Shown: positions 10,308-19,140, counted from the first letter of the stretch. The stretch is DNA of 64,000 nt from Pseudomonadales bacterium (GCA_024234675.1 JACKNU010000011.1:16178-80177), one strand, 5' to 3'. The notes: a model not told the origin generated them from the letters alone. Made by a program: numbers and translations.

Positions 10308-11656
10308 TGAAAAAGCAGTATTTTGGCACCGACGGCATTCGCGGCCTGGTGGGCGAGGCGCCCATCACCCCGGATTTCATGCTCAAGCTGGGCTGGGCCA
10401 GCGGCCGCGTCTTCGCGCGGGAAGCTGGCGGCGAGGGTCGCTGTACCGTGATTATCGGCAAGGACACGCGGGTGTCCGGCTATATGTTTGAGTCGGCCCT
10501 GGAAGCCGGCCTGGTGGCGGCGGGGGTCAACGTGAAGTTGCTGGGCCCGATGCCGACCCCAGCGGTGGCCCTGATGACCCGTACCCAGGCGGCGGTGGCG
10601 GGCATCGTGATCAGCGCCTCCCACAATCCCTTTTACGACAACGGCATCAAGTTTTTCTCGGCCAGTGGCTCCAAGCTCCCGGATGATATCGAGCTGGCTA
10701 TCGAGGCGGAACTGGACCAGCCGGTGACCACCGTACAGTCGCGGGAGATCGGCAAGGTGCTGCGGGTGGTGGATGCCGCCGGGCGCTATATCGAATTCTG
10801 CAAGTCCACCGTGCCGGAGGGGTTCAACCTGCGCGGCCTGCGGATCGCGGTCGACTGCGCCCACGGCGCCACCTACCACATCGCTCCCAGTGTATTCAGC
10901 GAACTGGGTGCCGAGGTCACTGCCATCGGGGTGCAGCCTGACGGCTTCAATATCAACGAGGGCGTGGGCTCGACGGATACTGCGGCGCTGGCGGACATCG
11001 TGCGCCGGCAGGGCGTGGACCTGGGCATCGCTTTTGATGGCGATGGCGACCGGGTGCTGTTCGTCGACGGCACCGGCGAACTGGTGGACGGCGACGAACT
11101 GCTCTACATGATCGCCATGTACCGCCTGGCCCGGGGCACCAGCGACGCCGGCGTGGTGGGCACCCTCATGTCCAACCTGGGCCTGGAACTGGCCCTGCGG
11201 GAGGAGGGCCTGCAGCTGGTGCGGGCCCAGGTGGGGGACAGGTACGTGAAGGAGCGCATGGAGGCGGAGGGCTGGTACCTGGGTGGTGAATCCTCGGGTC
11301 ATATCATCTGTTCTGATATCACCACCACGGGAGATGGCATCGTCGCCGCCCTGCAGGTGCTGGTGGCCCTCAAGGCGGCGGGCATGGACCTGGCCAGCTA
11401 CCGGGCCGGGATGAGCAAGTTTCCCCAGAAAATGATCAATGTCACGGTCTCCGGTAAAGTGAACCTGGCCGATTTCCCGGCGGTGACCGCGGCTGTCTGC
11501 CGGGTCGAGGCCCAGCTGGGCAAGCGGGGCAGGGTATTGCTGCGGCCCTCGGGTACGGAGCCGAAAGTGCGGGTGATGGTGGAGGGCGAGGATGCCGCCG
11601 AGGTGGACGCCCTGTGCGCCGAACTGGCCGCCGAGGTGGCGCGCGAGCTGGGCTGA
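10307..11656 (+). CDS. glmM: Phosphoglucosamine mutase
   Basis: Interconverts glucosamine-6-P and glucosamine-1-P on the way to UDP-GlcNAc for peptidoglycan and LPS. The ATG at 10307 shares a base with the folP stop. 449 aa, against 445 in E. coli. The four family signatures are present: [12 protein letters not shown] at the start, the active-site phosphoserine loop SASHNP (Ser105), the metal loop DGDGDR around residue 246, the sugar loop GGESSGH, and the phosphate-binding [12 protein letters not shown] near the end. Confidence 0.97.
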   Translation: MKKQYFGTDGIRGLVGEAPITPDFMLKLGWASGRVFAREAGGEGRCTVIIGKDTRVSGYMFESALEAGLVAAGVNVKLLGPMPTPAVALMTRTQAAVAGIVISASHNPFYDNGIKFFSASGSKLPDDIELAIEAELDQPVTTVQSREIGKVLRVVDAAGRYIEFCKSTVPEGFNLRGLRIAVDCAHGATYHIAPSVFSELGAEVTAIGVQPDGFNINEGVGSTDTAALADIVRRQGVDLGIAFDGDGDRVLFVDGTGELVDGDELLYMIAMYRLARGTSDAGVVGTLMSNLGLELALREEGLQLVRAQVGDRYVKERMEAEGWYLGGESSGHIICSDITTTGDGIVAALQVLVALKAAGMDLASYRAGMSKFPQKMINVTVSGKVNLADFPAVTAAVCRVEAQLGKRGRVLLRPSGTEPKVRVMVEGEDAAEVDALCAELAAEVARELG

Positions 11657-11730
11657 GCCCGCTGCCGCCGTCCTTGTAACCCGCGGGTATCTTGGGTAAG
11701 ATTGCGCCGCTTTTCCGACTGGGGGTCGAT

Positions 11731-12471
11731 ATGCGTCAGGCACTGGTTGTAGGTAACTGGAAGATGCATGGCTCCCGGGACAGCGTGGCGAGCCTGTTGG
11801 GCGGATTGCTGGATGCACCACTCGCTGGCGAGGCTGAAGTCGCGGTATGCCCCACCTTCGTGCACCTGTCGCAGGCCCTGTCACTCTGTGAGGGTTCGGC
11901 CATTGCAGTGGGCGGGCAGGACTGCAGTCATATGCAATCCGGGGCCTATACCGGCGAGGTGGCGCCAGCCATGCTGGCGGACCTGGGCTGTCGCTGGGTT
12001 ATTCTCGGTCATTCCGAGCGGCGCCAGTACCATGCGGAATCGGATAACCTGGTGGCGGCCAAGCTGGGCGCCGCGGTGGCAGCCGGAATCCAGCCCATAC
12101 TCTGTGTGGGCGAGACCAGGGAGCAGCGCGAGAGCGGTGAGGCGGAGTCGGTAGTGGCCTCACAGCTGCAGGGCGCCCTGCACGGGCAGCCCGGCCTGGC
12201 GGGCCTGGTGGTGGCCTATGAGCCGGTCTGGGCCATAGGCACCGGCCTGACGGCAAGCCCGGAGCAGGCCCAGGACATGCATGCGTTTATCCGCAAGGAG
12301 CTGGATAGGCTCAAGGGATTGGAAGCCGATGCCGTCCGTATTCTGTACGGCGGCAGTGTAAAAGCCGCCAACGCGGCGGAGCTGTTTGCCCAGCCGGACA
12401 TAGACGGTGCCCTGGTCGGTGGGGCGGCATTGCAGGCCGCTGACTTCCTGGCGATTATCAGCGCCGCCTGA
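11731..12471 (+). CDS. tpiA: Triosephosphate isomerase
   Basis: Interconverts dihydroxyacetone phosphate and glyceraldehyde-3-phosphate. The ATG at 11731 behind a G-rich ribosome-binding stretch gives 246 aa, normal for the family. Seen: substrate Lys in VGNWKMHG, catalytic His in ILGHSERR, the catalytic Glu in AYEPVWAIGTG with flexible loop 6, and the phosphate-binding YGGSVKAANA and LVGGAAL. It sits between glmM and secG exactly as in Pseudomonas. Confidence 0.97.
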   Translation: MRQALVVGNWKMHGSRDSVASLLGGLLDAPLAGEAEVAVCPTFVHLSQALSLCEGSAIAVGGQDCSHMQSGAYTGEVAPAMLADLGCRWVILGHSERRQYHAESDNLVAAKLGAAVAAGIQPILCVGETREQRESGEAESVVASQLQGALHGQPGLAGLVVAYEPVWAIGTGLTASPEQAQDMHAFIRKELDRLKGLEADAVRILYGGSVKAANAAELFAQPDIDGALVGGAALQAADFLAIISAA

Positions 12472-12531
12472 CCATGGGGTCGGGTACGTAAACTGAAGAA
12501 TTGAGGTGCTCCCGCGGGGGGCGTTAACGTT

Positions 12532-12969
12532 ATGGAACAGATTATTTTAGTCGTGCACCTGCTGGTGGCGCTGGCCATCATCGGCCTGATCATGCTGCAG
12601 CAGGGCAAGGGCGCGGATATGGGCGCCTCTTTCGGGGCCGGCGCCTCCCAGACCCTGCTGGGGTCCAGCGGCAGTGCCAATGTGCTGACCCGCGCCACCG
12701 CCTGGCTGGTGGCCCTGTTTTTTGCCTCCAGCTTTGGCCTGGCGCTGCTGGCCAACCAGCAGTCCTCCGCGATCGATGAACTCGATCTCGATATCCCGGA
12801 AGTCATGGAGAGCCCGGTGCAGGCCGCAGGCGAGGAGATGCCGGTGGTGGCAGAGGAAATGCCCGCCGCAGCAGGGGAACTGCCGGTGGTCGAGGAGGAA
12901 TTACCCGTGATCCAGCAGGATGTCCCGGCGGCGGCTGACAGCGAGGGAGACCTCCCCGCACTGGACTGA
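12532..12969 (+). CDS. secG: Preprotein translocase subunit SecG
   Basis: Small membrane subunit of the SecYEG channel. Two hydrophobic helices (about 4-21 and 53-73) flank the conserved cytosolic loop with MLQQGKGADMGASFGAG and GSSGSANVLTR. After about residue 75 the protein continues into an acidic, Pro/Ala-rich tail of roughly 70 residues containing repeated EEMP, GELP and EELP units; E. coli SecG is 110 aa, this one 145. Only 11 bp separate it from tRNA-Leu, so the two are probably co-transcribed. Confidence 0.95.
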   Translation: MEQIILVVHLLVALAIIGLIMLQQGKGADMGASFGAGASQTLLGSSGSANVLTRATAWLVALFFASSFGLALLANQQSSAIDELDLDIPEVMESPVQAAGEEMPVVAEEMPAAAGELPVVEEELPVIQQDVPAAADSEGDLPALD

Positions 12970-12980
12970 CAAGTAAACAA

Positions 12981-13066
12981 GCCGAAGTGGTGGAATTGGT
13001 AGACACGCCATCTTGAGGGGGTGGTGAGCTATGCTCGTGCGGGTTCAAGTCCCGCCTTCGGCACCA
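12981..13066 (+). tRNA. tRNA-Leu (anticodon GAG)
   Basis: 86 nt including an encoded CCA. Acceptor stem GCCGAAG/CTTCGGC pairs perfectly, discriminator A63-type before CCA. The anticodon stem CCATC/GGTGG closes the loop TTGAGGG (anticodon GAG), followed by a class II variable arm (GAGC/GCTC) and a T arm with GGTTCAAGTCC. Same place as E. coli leuU after secG. Confidence 0.96.
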
Positions 13067-13077
13067 TATCAAAACGC

Positions 13078-13139
13078 ATGCTCGTGCGGACCTGCGCGGC
13101 CCGCCTGGGCGGCCCCGGTAACTCCCGCCTTCGGCACCA
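13078..13139 (+). repeat. Partial duplication of the tRNA-Leu 3' half
   Basis: Two blocks of the tRNA recur in the same order: a 12-bp block (13031-13042 and 13078-13089) and the last 17 bp including CCA (13050-13066 and 13123-13139), both exact. In the tRNA the blocks are 7 bp apart; in the copy 33 bp apart, the extra sequence being a GC-rich inverted repeat. The copy cannot fold as a tRNA. A duplicated tRNA 3' end is the usual footprint of site-specific integration. Confidence 0.85.
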
Positions 13140-13182
13140 GCTTTCTGTTCAGCTCATCTTGAATGTTATGAAGGTAGCAACA

Positions 13183-13857
13183 TCATCCTGCCGGCTGACG
13201 GTACCGGCGCGCCGACCGCACCCAGCCAATCAGCAGGAACAACGACAGCAACAAGCTTCCCAGGGCAAAGCGTAGCTCCGGCACCACAAGGGTGCCACTG
13301 CTGGGAACCAGGGTGGCGTTCATGGCGGCGAACTTGTACGGCATCACCTCGAGGTAGCCGGGGTCGGAAAGCAGTTCGAAAAAGGCGCGACGATTGGGAT
13401 AGCGCACCACCAGGATACGCTGCAGGTTGTCGTTGCCCGCCTCGCCCAGTAGCTCGACATGGTCCGGCGACTGCACGCCCTGGGCTTCGCTCGTCACCAG
13501 GGGATAGGCGCCGAGTTCCAGCAGTAGCGGTATTGCCTTGTCCTCGTAGAGCTCGTTGGCCTGTGTCGGCGTACCCTCGAACGGGGGCAGACCGGGTAGT
13601 CGTTTGAGCTGGTCGTAATAGCCCATCAGGTTGATCATGTAGACGGGGTTGCCGTCGTCCGCTTCGCCCCAGGCTCGCATGTTGGCCATTACCCGGGCTT
13701 TCTCATCTGCTGGCAGTGGCCAGTTCTGCTCATAACCGGCGATATACCTGTCCACCTCGGACTGGGTCAGGGCGCTGCCGGGTTGCAGCCAGTGACAGAA
13801 GCCCGCAAAGAGGACCACGAAGACCAGGGCGAGGATAACTTCGAAACGGTGCTTCAT
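13183..13857 (-). CDS. DUF1330-like membrane-anchored protein
   Basis: 224 aa from the ATG at 13857, which has a GGAGG 8 nt upstream. Residues about 5-25 are hydrophobic (signal anchor) and a second membrane helix lies near the C-terminus (FALGSLLLSLFLLIGWV). The part between resembles the DUF1330 dimeric alpha/beta-barrel fold: NPVYMINLMGYY, YEDKAIPLLLELGAYPL, LVVRYPNRRAFFELLSDPGY. Function unknown; such domains often bind small hydrophobic compounds. It lies 20 bp downstream of the epoxide-hydrolase-like gene on the same strand and is probably in one operon with it. Confidence 0.7.
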   Translation of the reverse strand: MKHRFEVILALVFVVLFAGFCHWLQPGSALTQSEVDRYIAGYEQNWPLPADEKARVMANMRAWGEADDGNPVYMINLMGYYDQLKRLPGLPPFEGTPTQANELYEDKAIPLLLELGAYPLVTSEAQGVQSPDHVELLGEAGNDNLQRILVVRYPNRRAFFELLSDPGYLEVMPYKFAAMNATLVPSSGTLVVPELRFALGSLLLSLFLLIGWVRSARRYRQPAG

Positions 13858-13877
13858 GGCATCTACCTCCAAAGGGC

Positions 13878-14726
13878 TTATTGCAGGAAATCCAGTAACA
13901 GGCGGTTCAACTCTTCGGGCGTATCGAGCTGCAGCCAGTGGTTGCCCCCCTCGAGTCGGGCATAACGCCAGGGGCCAGTCACGTGCAGCCGCGAATCGAG
14001 CATTTGCTGTTCGGTGAGGAACCTGTCGCCGCTGCTCCAGATGCCAAAAACCGGTACCTGTGCCGCCGGTAGGCCCCGGGTGAACATCATACCGGGGTTG
14101 GCGCGGTAGTAATTCATGCCGGCTGTCAGGCGCCCGGGCCGCGACAGGCTGGCCTTCCAGTGGGGAAACTCCTCGGGGTAGCGCGTCAGGGCTCTAAACC
14201 CGAACCAGTTAAAGCAAGTCACCAGGAATTCAATAATGCCGCGCAACTGCAGTAGCACAATGTAATAGCCACGCAGTTTTTGGCTGATCCCACCCTGGCC
14301 GTAGGCATTGGGATGTCCCACCGACAGCGCGACATAGCGCTCGATACGCTGCGGGTGGGCGAGCACGAGGCGCCAGCCGATGACGGCGCCCCAGTCGTGC
14401 GCAACCAGGCGGACGCGGTCGATATTGAGAGCGTCCAGCAACCCCACCAGGTCGGCGACCAGGTTGTCCACCTGGTAATCCCTTACCCGCGGCAACATGT
14501 CGCTGTCCCCGCAGCCACGGGTATCCGGGGCGATGATGCGATAACCCGCCTGTACCAGCAGGGGGATCTGTTTGCGCCAGACCGTGTGATCGTCGGGAAA
14601 ACCGTGCACCAGCAGCACGGTCGGCCCCGCGTTCTCCTGGCCGGCAAACAGCACATTCAGTTCGATGCCGTTGACCTGCACCCGTTGCTGCGCCGTGGTC
14701 GCGGCTGAGGCCCGCTGTTCACTCAT
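13878..14726 (-). CDS. Alpha/beta hydrolase, epoxide hydrolase-like
   Basis: 282 aa from the ATG at 14726; longer frames only add low-complexity codons. The pattern is that of soluble epoxide hydrolases and haloalkane dehalogenases: oxyanion motif HGFP (41-44), the nucleophile elbow VAHDWGA with Asp111 rather than Ser, a cap domain from about 130 to 215, and the catalytic His in GGNHWLQ near residue 265. No signal peptide, so cytosolic. Substrate unknown. A candidate promoter with an internal palindrome lies at 14842-14869. Confidence 0.85.
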   Translation of the reverse strand: MSEQRASAATTAQQRVQVNGIELNVLFAGQENAGPTVLLVHGFPDDHTVWRKQIPLLVQAGYRIIAPDTRGCGDSDMLPRVRDYQVDNLVADLVGLLDALNIDRVRLVAHDWGAVIGWRLVLAHPQRIERYVALSVGHPNAYGQGGISQKLRGYYIVLLQLRGIIEFLVTCFNWFGFRALTRYPEEFPHWKASLSRPGRLTAGMNYYRANPGMMFTRGLPAAQVPVFGIWSSGDRFLTEQQMLDSRLHVTGPWRYARLEGGNHWLQLDTPEELNRLLLDFLQ

Positions 14727-14841
14727 GGTCTGCTGCCCCGTCTTCGCGGTTGCAGCGCGACATCGGCGGTGTGATGAAGGTCGGGAGTGCCATGCTGTTG
14801 TCCTCAAGGCGGAGCTTGCGTCAGGGAATACAGTGAGAAAG

Positions 14842-14869
14842 ATAGTACGGAAATCTGCGTATTACGCAA
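14842..14869 (-). promoter_or_regulatory. Candidate promoter with overlapping 13-bp palindrome
   Basis: On the minus strand TTGCGT (14869-14864), 16 bp, TACTAT (14847-14842). The perfect palindrome TGCGTATTACGCA at 14856-14868 covers the -35 and part of the spacer, as expected for a repressor operator. It would drive the hydrolase/DUF1330 pair. No regulator gene is adjacent. Confidence 0.45.
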
Positions 14870-14888
14870 TTCTACGCGCCGGCCGGGT

Positions 14889-16361
14889 CTATGGGCTCCC
14901 GGCCTGGTTTGGCGGGGAGGGACAGGCAGGATGCGGGTAATACTCGCACAGCGCCTGTTCGCTGAGCGCACCCTCTGCCAGCCGGGCATTGTGGCGTTGC
15001 TTGAAGGCCTGGAATTCGGGTTCGGTGCGCAGTAGTAACCTGCCCGCCACGATCAGCCGGTCGACATCGATATCCTCCAGCGCCAGGGTGGTGGGCAAAC
15101 TGTTCAGGAGCCGGTTGATCTCCCTGCTCTTGATGTGCTCGAAACTGACCTGGCTGAAATAGATCTTCCTCGACTGCTTGTTCTGTTCTGAAAATTTCTC
15201 GACCTGGTCCAGCAGTTGTCTGAACCGGTCCAGCGTTTCCATATTGTAGTTGCTGAACTGGGCACTGCTGACAGCCGCCATGGTGGTGCCTACCGACGGC
15301 GCTGCATAGGTCTGTTCGATGAGTCGGTCGGGATTGACCTCGGCGTTGACCAGTATCACCAGGATGTCCCCGCTCGCAGTGCCGGGCAGTCTTGGCATTT
15401 CCTCCTGGTTCATGGTTTCGAAACGGTCGATCAGGGTGCGCAGGCCGAGGTTGTCCCCGATGCCGCCATCCACCAGGTGAATGTACTTGCGCTGCCGGGC
15501 GTCCCGGTAGGATTTCATGCCCGCCACCAGGCTGGCCTGGACACTGTTTTGCGGTTGCAGTCGTTGCAGTTGCTGCCACCGGGGGTCCTCGCCCAGGTTA
15601 CAGGAGCCGGCGTGATTCTCCAGCACGACCGGCGGGAAGGCGACCGGTACGGCAGACGACGCCGTGACCGCCCTGGCCACGGGGTAGCTGCCCAGGTCGG
15701 AACAGATCAGGTCGAACATACCCTGGGAGAACGAGAAGCGCAGTCCGCCTGCGAGATCGGTGGCATTGATCGTGATGTAGGGCGGGCCGTTGCGTTCCAG
15801 GTCTGCGAAAGTCGCCCCGTCGAACATGATCCGGTTGTAGTAATCGATGGTCATTTCGGTGCGATTGAAGCCCCTGAATCCACTGCGTATCCAGTGCATG
15901 GGGTTGAACAACTGCTTGATCAGCGCCTGTTGCACGCCCTGACGCAGGAAATCATCCTCGTAGTCCTCGAACAGGCGCTCGCGATAGAGCCCATAATAAG
16001 CGGCGGTGAAACTGCCGCCGGACACCGAGGAGATACCATCGACCTCGTCCAGCAGGCGCACCGCGGTGCCGTCGCGCTCGATCAGGGTGTCCCGCAGTTC
16101 CTGCATGACGCCATAGGACAGCGCCGCGGCCCTGACCCCGCCGCCCGAGAAGGCCAGCAGCACCGTACTGCCCCCGGATCGATCCACCTCCCAGCCCCGC
16201 GCGGGGCGGTAGCCGCTGTTTTCGGCGATACTCGTAATGGCTTTGTTGTCCGGTGCGCGGGTCGTGGTGCAGCCTGCCGGCAGCAACAGGCTGGCGAACA
16301 GCAGGCCGTGCAGCGCCAGGTTCCGCAATACGTCGCGGTAAGCGTTTCCAGACGAGTTCAC
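14889..16361 (-). CDS. Patatin-like phospholipase, putative lipoprotein
   Basis: 490 aa from a GTG at 16361. The N-terminus has a hydrophobic stretch and ends in LLPAGC31, a lipobox-like site with Pro at -3, so export and lipidation are likely but not certain. Patatin features: oxyanion loop SGGGVRAAA (72-80), nucleophile in ISSVSGGS (Ser114), and the dyad aspartate in HLVDGGIGDNLG. The last 150 residues carry no recognised domain. Patatins hydrolyse acyl chains from phospho- or other lipids. The start codon overlaps the stop of the upstream hydrolase as GTGA, so the two are translationally coupled. Confidence 0.85.
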   Translation of the reverse strand: MNSSGNAYRDVLRNLALHGLLFASLLLPAGCTTTRAPDNKAITSIAENSGYRPARGWEVDRSGGSTVLLAFSGGGVRAAALSYGVMQELRDTLIERDGTAVRLLDEVDGISSVSGGSFTAAYYGLYRERLFEDYEDDFLRQGVQQALIKQLFNPMHWIRSGFRGFNRTEMTIDYYNRIMFDGATFADLERNGPPYITINATDLAGGLRFSFSQGMFDLICSDLGSYPVARAVTASSAVPVAFPPVVLENHAGSCNLGEDPRWQQLQRLQPQNSVQASLVAGMKSYRDARQRKYIHLVDGGIGDNLGLRTLIDRFETMNQEEMPRLPGTASGDILVILVNAEVNPDRLIEQTYAAPSVGTTMAAVSSAQFSNYNMETLDRFRQLLDQVEKFSEQNKQSRKIYFSQVSFEHIKSREINRLLNSLPTTLALEDIDVDRLIVAGRLLLRTEPEFQAFKQRHNARLAEGALSEQALCEYYPHPACPSPPNQAGSP

Positions 16362-17857
16362 CGCGCCCCCAGGCCGGTGAAATCCAGCACCCGGCTCTCC
16401 ACGTAATCGTAAAACGGGTTCCAGCGCAGCCGCAGCATATCGGTGCCGGATACCTTGAGTACGCCGCGCTCCCCCCTCGGTGCCAGGTTGCCCAGCTCGA
16501 TGCCGGGACTGTCCGCCGCCAGCGGGCCGCCGTACACGGGGTCCAGGGGTGAAAAGGGCAGCGCCACATGCGACAGCGAGTACACGCCCGGCGGCCAGTC
16601 ATCGAGGTAAGTGGCCGCCCCGGGGACGCGCTCCCCAGGCGCGGTGGTCAGGGCCACTGCCCGGTTGCTCTCAGGGCTTTCATTGGTGACCAGGGTCAGG
16701 TCAAAACTGCGCTTGTCTTTGGCCAGCAGGGGCCCGAACACGGTGCGCGGATCCTCCGCCAGCAGGCTGCCGACCTCGGCCCGGCGGTTGATATCGAACA
16801 GCACCAGCTCATGGTCCGCCGGCGGCAGGCGATCAAACAGGTTGGCGACCAGGGCCGAGGCCGTCACCGTGGCATCGACGCTGGACTGAAAGGCCAGGAT
16901 AGGCGGCAGGTCGGCAAGCCGGTCCTGCTTCTGCAGCGCACCCAACTGCTGCTGTATATGCGCGGTCAGGCGGTAGGCGAGATCGCCGGCATTCACCGCG
17001 AAAGAGCCGTACTTGAACGGGTCGTACTCGGGCAGTAATACGTTCCAGGCCAGTTTTTCCAGCCCCAGCAGGTGCCCCAGCCGTCCCTGCCAGACGGCCA
17101 GCGCTGCCACCGACGATACGCCGATTTCCGGCGACAGCAGCACCAGGCCGGATGCCTTTGGCAGGGAGGTGTCCTCCAGGGTCTCCAGCGCGTACTGCAC
17201 CGCCAGCGCGCCACCGTTGGAATAGCCCACCACGTACAGGGGCCGGTCGCCCGCGACCTTGCGCACGTGCCGGGCCGCCAGCCGCACAGCCGCCGCCATA
17301 TCCTGCCAGCGTGTTTCCACCAGCCCGGAGGGTGCGGTGCCGTGGCCCGGGATACGCAGCCCCAGCACGGTCGCCCCGGTTTCGTGCAGGGTTTCGCCCA
17401 GGGCCCGCAGGCTGTAGGGCGAGTCAGACAGGCCGTGCAACAGCAACACGCCCGCCACCGGTTGCTCGTGGCCGAGCTCGAAGCTGCGGTTCCAGTTCAG
17501 CGGCCAGCGGCCGGGGTCGGAGAGACTGCCGCGGCTGTAGCGGTTGATGGCTTGTTCCGGCCCCACCGGGACCTGGTCGTATACCAGGCGATCCAGCTGT
17601 GTGAACAGGCGCTCTTCCAGCGCCAGGTAATGCCTGAAGTCGTTTATGCCCGAGTCCGCGGTGAACTCCTCGTCGAGATCCGCCACATGCCAGACGGACA
17701 AATCCGGGCGCTTGTCCAGCAGGTAGATGTAAACGCCCAGGGCTGTTACCAGGCTGCCGACCAGTCCGGCGGCAACAACGCGTGCCAGGGACAAGCCCAG
17801 CCTGGTCCAGTAACGAGACGTCACGAGTATGCAGTCTCCAGTATTTCCAGTCGCCAT
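16358..17857 (-). CDS. Membrane-anchored alpha/beta hydrolase
   Basis: 499 aa from the ATG at 17857. One N-terminal membrane helix (about 19-47) is followed by a periplasmic-looking hydrolase: oxyanion motif LLLHGLSDSP, nucleophile elbow VVGYSNGGAL (Ser near 210), and a candidate catalytic His in YSLSHVALPF. It resembles monoacylglycerol-lipase/carboxylesterase relatives but has long unfamiliar stretches, so substrate is unknown. Its last codon overlaps the patatin gene; the pair may act on the same lipid. Divergent from acuI with a 101-bp gap. Confidence 0.78.
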   Translation of the reverse strand: MATGNTGDCILVTSRYWTRLGLSLARVVAAGLVGSLVTALGVYIYLLDKRPDLSVWHVADLDEEFTADSGINDFRHYLALEERLFTQLDRLVYDQVPVGPEQAINRYSRGSLSDPGRWPLNWNRSFELGHEQPVAGVLLLHGLSDSPYSLRALGETLHETGATVLGLRIPGHGTAPSGLVETRWQDMAAAVRLAARHVRKVAGDRPLYVVGYSNGGALAVQYALETLEDTSLPKASGLVLLSPEIGVSSVAALAVWQGRLGHLLGLEKLAWNVLLPEYDPFKYGSFAVNAGDLAYRLTAHIQQQLGALQKQDRLADLPPILAFQSSVDATVTASALVANLFDRLPPADHELVLFDINRRAEVGSLLAEDPRTVFGPLLAKDKRSFDLTLVTNESPESNRAVALTTAPGERVPGAATYLDDWPPGVYSLSHVALPFSPLDPVYGGPLAADSPGIELGNLAPRGERGVLKVSGTDMLRLRWNPFYDYVESRVLDFTGLGAR

Positions 17858-17958
17858 TGTATAGGCCTTTGCAGCCGGGCGCCCCCTGCCTACTCTGGTC
17901 CTCTACATGGGCTATACTGCGCCCCTCACCAGGACAAGCTGATGCAAGGAAACACATC

Positions 17959-18954
17959 ATGGCAGAGACATTCAGGGCGATTATCGCCGACAAGCAGGAC
18001 GGTAAAACAGTGGCCTCCATCCGCGAGATCGGCCTGGCGGACCTGCCGGACGAGGACGTGCTGGTGGACGTGGCCTACTCCACCATCAACTACAAGGACG
18101 GCCTGGCGGTGTCCGGCGCCGCGCCCATCTGCCAGGTCACGCCGCTCACCTGCGGCATAGACCTGGCCGGCACGGTGGTGGAATCCCGGGACCCGGCCTT
18201 CAAGCCCGGGGACCGGGTACTGGTCAACGGCTACGGCCTGTCCGAGCGCCATCACGGCGGCTACAGCCAGAAGCAGCGTCTCAAGGGCGAGTGGCTGGTG
18301 CGGGTGCCCGAGGGCATGAGCCTGGAGGAGACCATGGCGATCGGTACCGCCGGTTATACCTCCATGCTGTGCGTGCTGGCCCTGCAGGACGCCGGGGTCA
18401 CCCCCGACCAGGGGCCGGTGCTGGTGACGGGCGCGGCCGGTGGCGTGGGCTCGATCGCGGTCTCCCTGCTGGCGGGGCTGGGCTACGAGGTGCACGCCAG
18501 CACCGGACGGATCGATGAGGCCGGACCCTTCCTGCGGGACCTGGGCGCCAGGCAGCTGGTGCCCAGGGATGAGTTGTCCCGGGACTGCAAGCCGCTGGAG
18601 CGTGAAACCTGGGCGGGGGTAGTGGATACCGTGGGTGACAAGACCCTGGCGACGGCGATAGCCCAGACCCGCTACGAGGGTACCGTGGCCGCCTGCGGCC
18701 TGGCCGGGGGTATGAAACTGCCCACGACAGTGATGCCTTTTATACTGCGGGGCGTCACCCTGCGCGGGGTGGATTCGGTCATGGCCTCCCAGCAGCGGCG
18801 CCAGCGCGCCTGGGACGCCCTGGCCGAGCACCTGGACCGGGAACAACTGAAGTCTATTTACGAGGTAGTGCCCCTGGATGCGGTGCCCGGGCTGGCCAGC
18901 GACATCATCGCCGGCACCGTTCGCGGCCGCATCGTGGTGGACGTCAACGCCTGA
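17959..18954 (+). CDS. acuI: Acryloyl-CoA reductase AcuI/YhdH family
   Basis: NADPH-dependent medium-chain reductase, 331 aa, that reduces toxic acryloyl-CoA to propionyl-CoA. The ATG at 17959 has AAGGA 8 nt upstream. Seen: substrate side STINYKDGLAVSG, PLTCGIDLAGTV, the coenzyme-binding VLVTGAAGGVGSIAVSLL, and the C-terminal GRIVVDVNA typical of the family; no zinc ligands. A TATACT at 17913-17918 could be its -10. In marine bacteria AcuI can detoxify acrylate from DMSP, but E. coli has it too and no DMSP lyase is nearby, so only the general role is claimed. Confidence 0.9.
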   Translation: MAETFRAIIADKQDGKTVASIREIGLADLPDEDVLVDVAYSTINYKDGLAVSGAAPICQVTPLTCGIDLAGTVVESRDPAFKPGDRVLVNGYGLSERHHGGYSQKQRLKGEWLVRVPEGMSLEETMAIGTAGYTSMLCVLALQDAGVTPDQGPVLVTGAAGGVGSIAVSLLAGLGYEVHASTGRIDEAGPFLRDLGARQLVPRDELSRDCKPLERETWAGVVDTVGDKTLATAIAQTRYEGTVAACGLAGGMKLPTTVMPFILRGVTLRGVDSVMASQQRRQRAWDALAEHLDREQLKSIYEVVPLDAVPGLASDIIAGTVRGRIVVDVNA

Positions 18955-19030
18955 GTCGACGCCCAGGGTGCGCCCCGGGGGAACGCTGAATTCGCGGCGA
19001 AAGATAGTCGCAATTCCCTTCCTCTTACGG

Positions 19031-19059
19031 TTGACCCGGCTGGGGTCGATACCTATAAT
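19031..19059 (+). promoter_or_regulatory. Sigma-70 promoter of the tRNA-fMet/rimP-nusA operon
   Basis: TTGACC (19031-19036), 17 bp, TATAAT (19054-19059): close to consensus with ideal spacing. Transcription would start near 19066, about 75 bp before the tRNA. The interval holds a hairpin GTGAAG...CTTCAC at 19102-19124. The 18955-19030 stretch shows no other feature. Confidence 0.9.
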
Positions 19060-19140
19060 GCACAGCCTCGAATTTGGGCCGGGACGACGAGACCGGTTCA
19101 TTGTGAAGCGCCAAGGGGCCTTCACGGCGAGAAAGTTTGA

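Noticed and set aside
13078..13139. Second tRNA-Leu gene
   Set aside because: Only 3' parts are present; no acceptor 5' strand, D arm or anticodon arm.
17959..18954. DMSP catabolism cluster
   Set aside because: acuI stands alone; no dimethylsulfoniopropionate lyase, demethylase or transporter gene is near.
13183..18954. Prophage or transposon
   Set aside because: No integrase, transposase, structural phage gene or terminal inverted repeats were seen within the islet.
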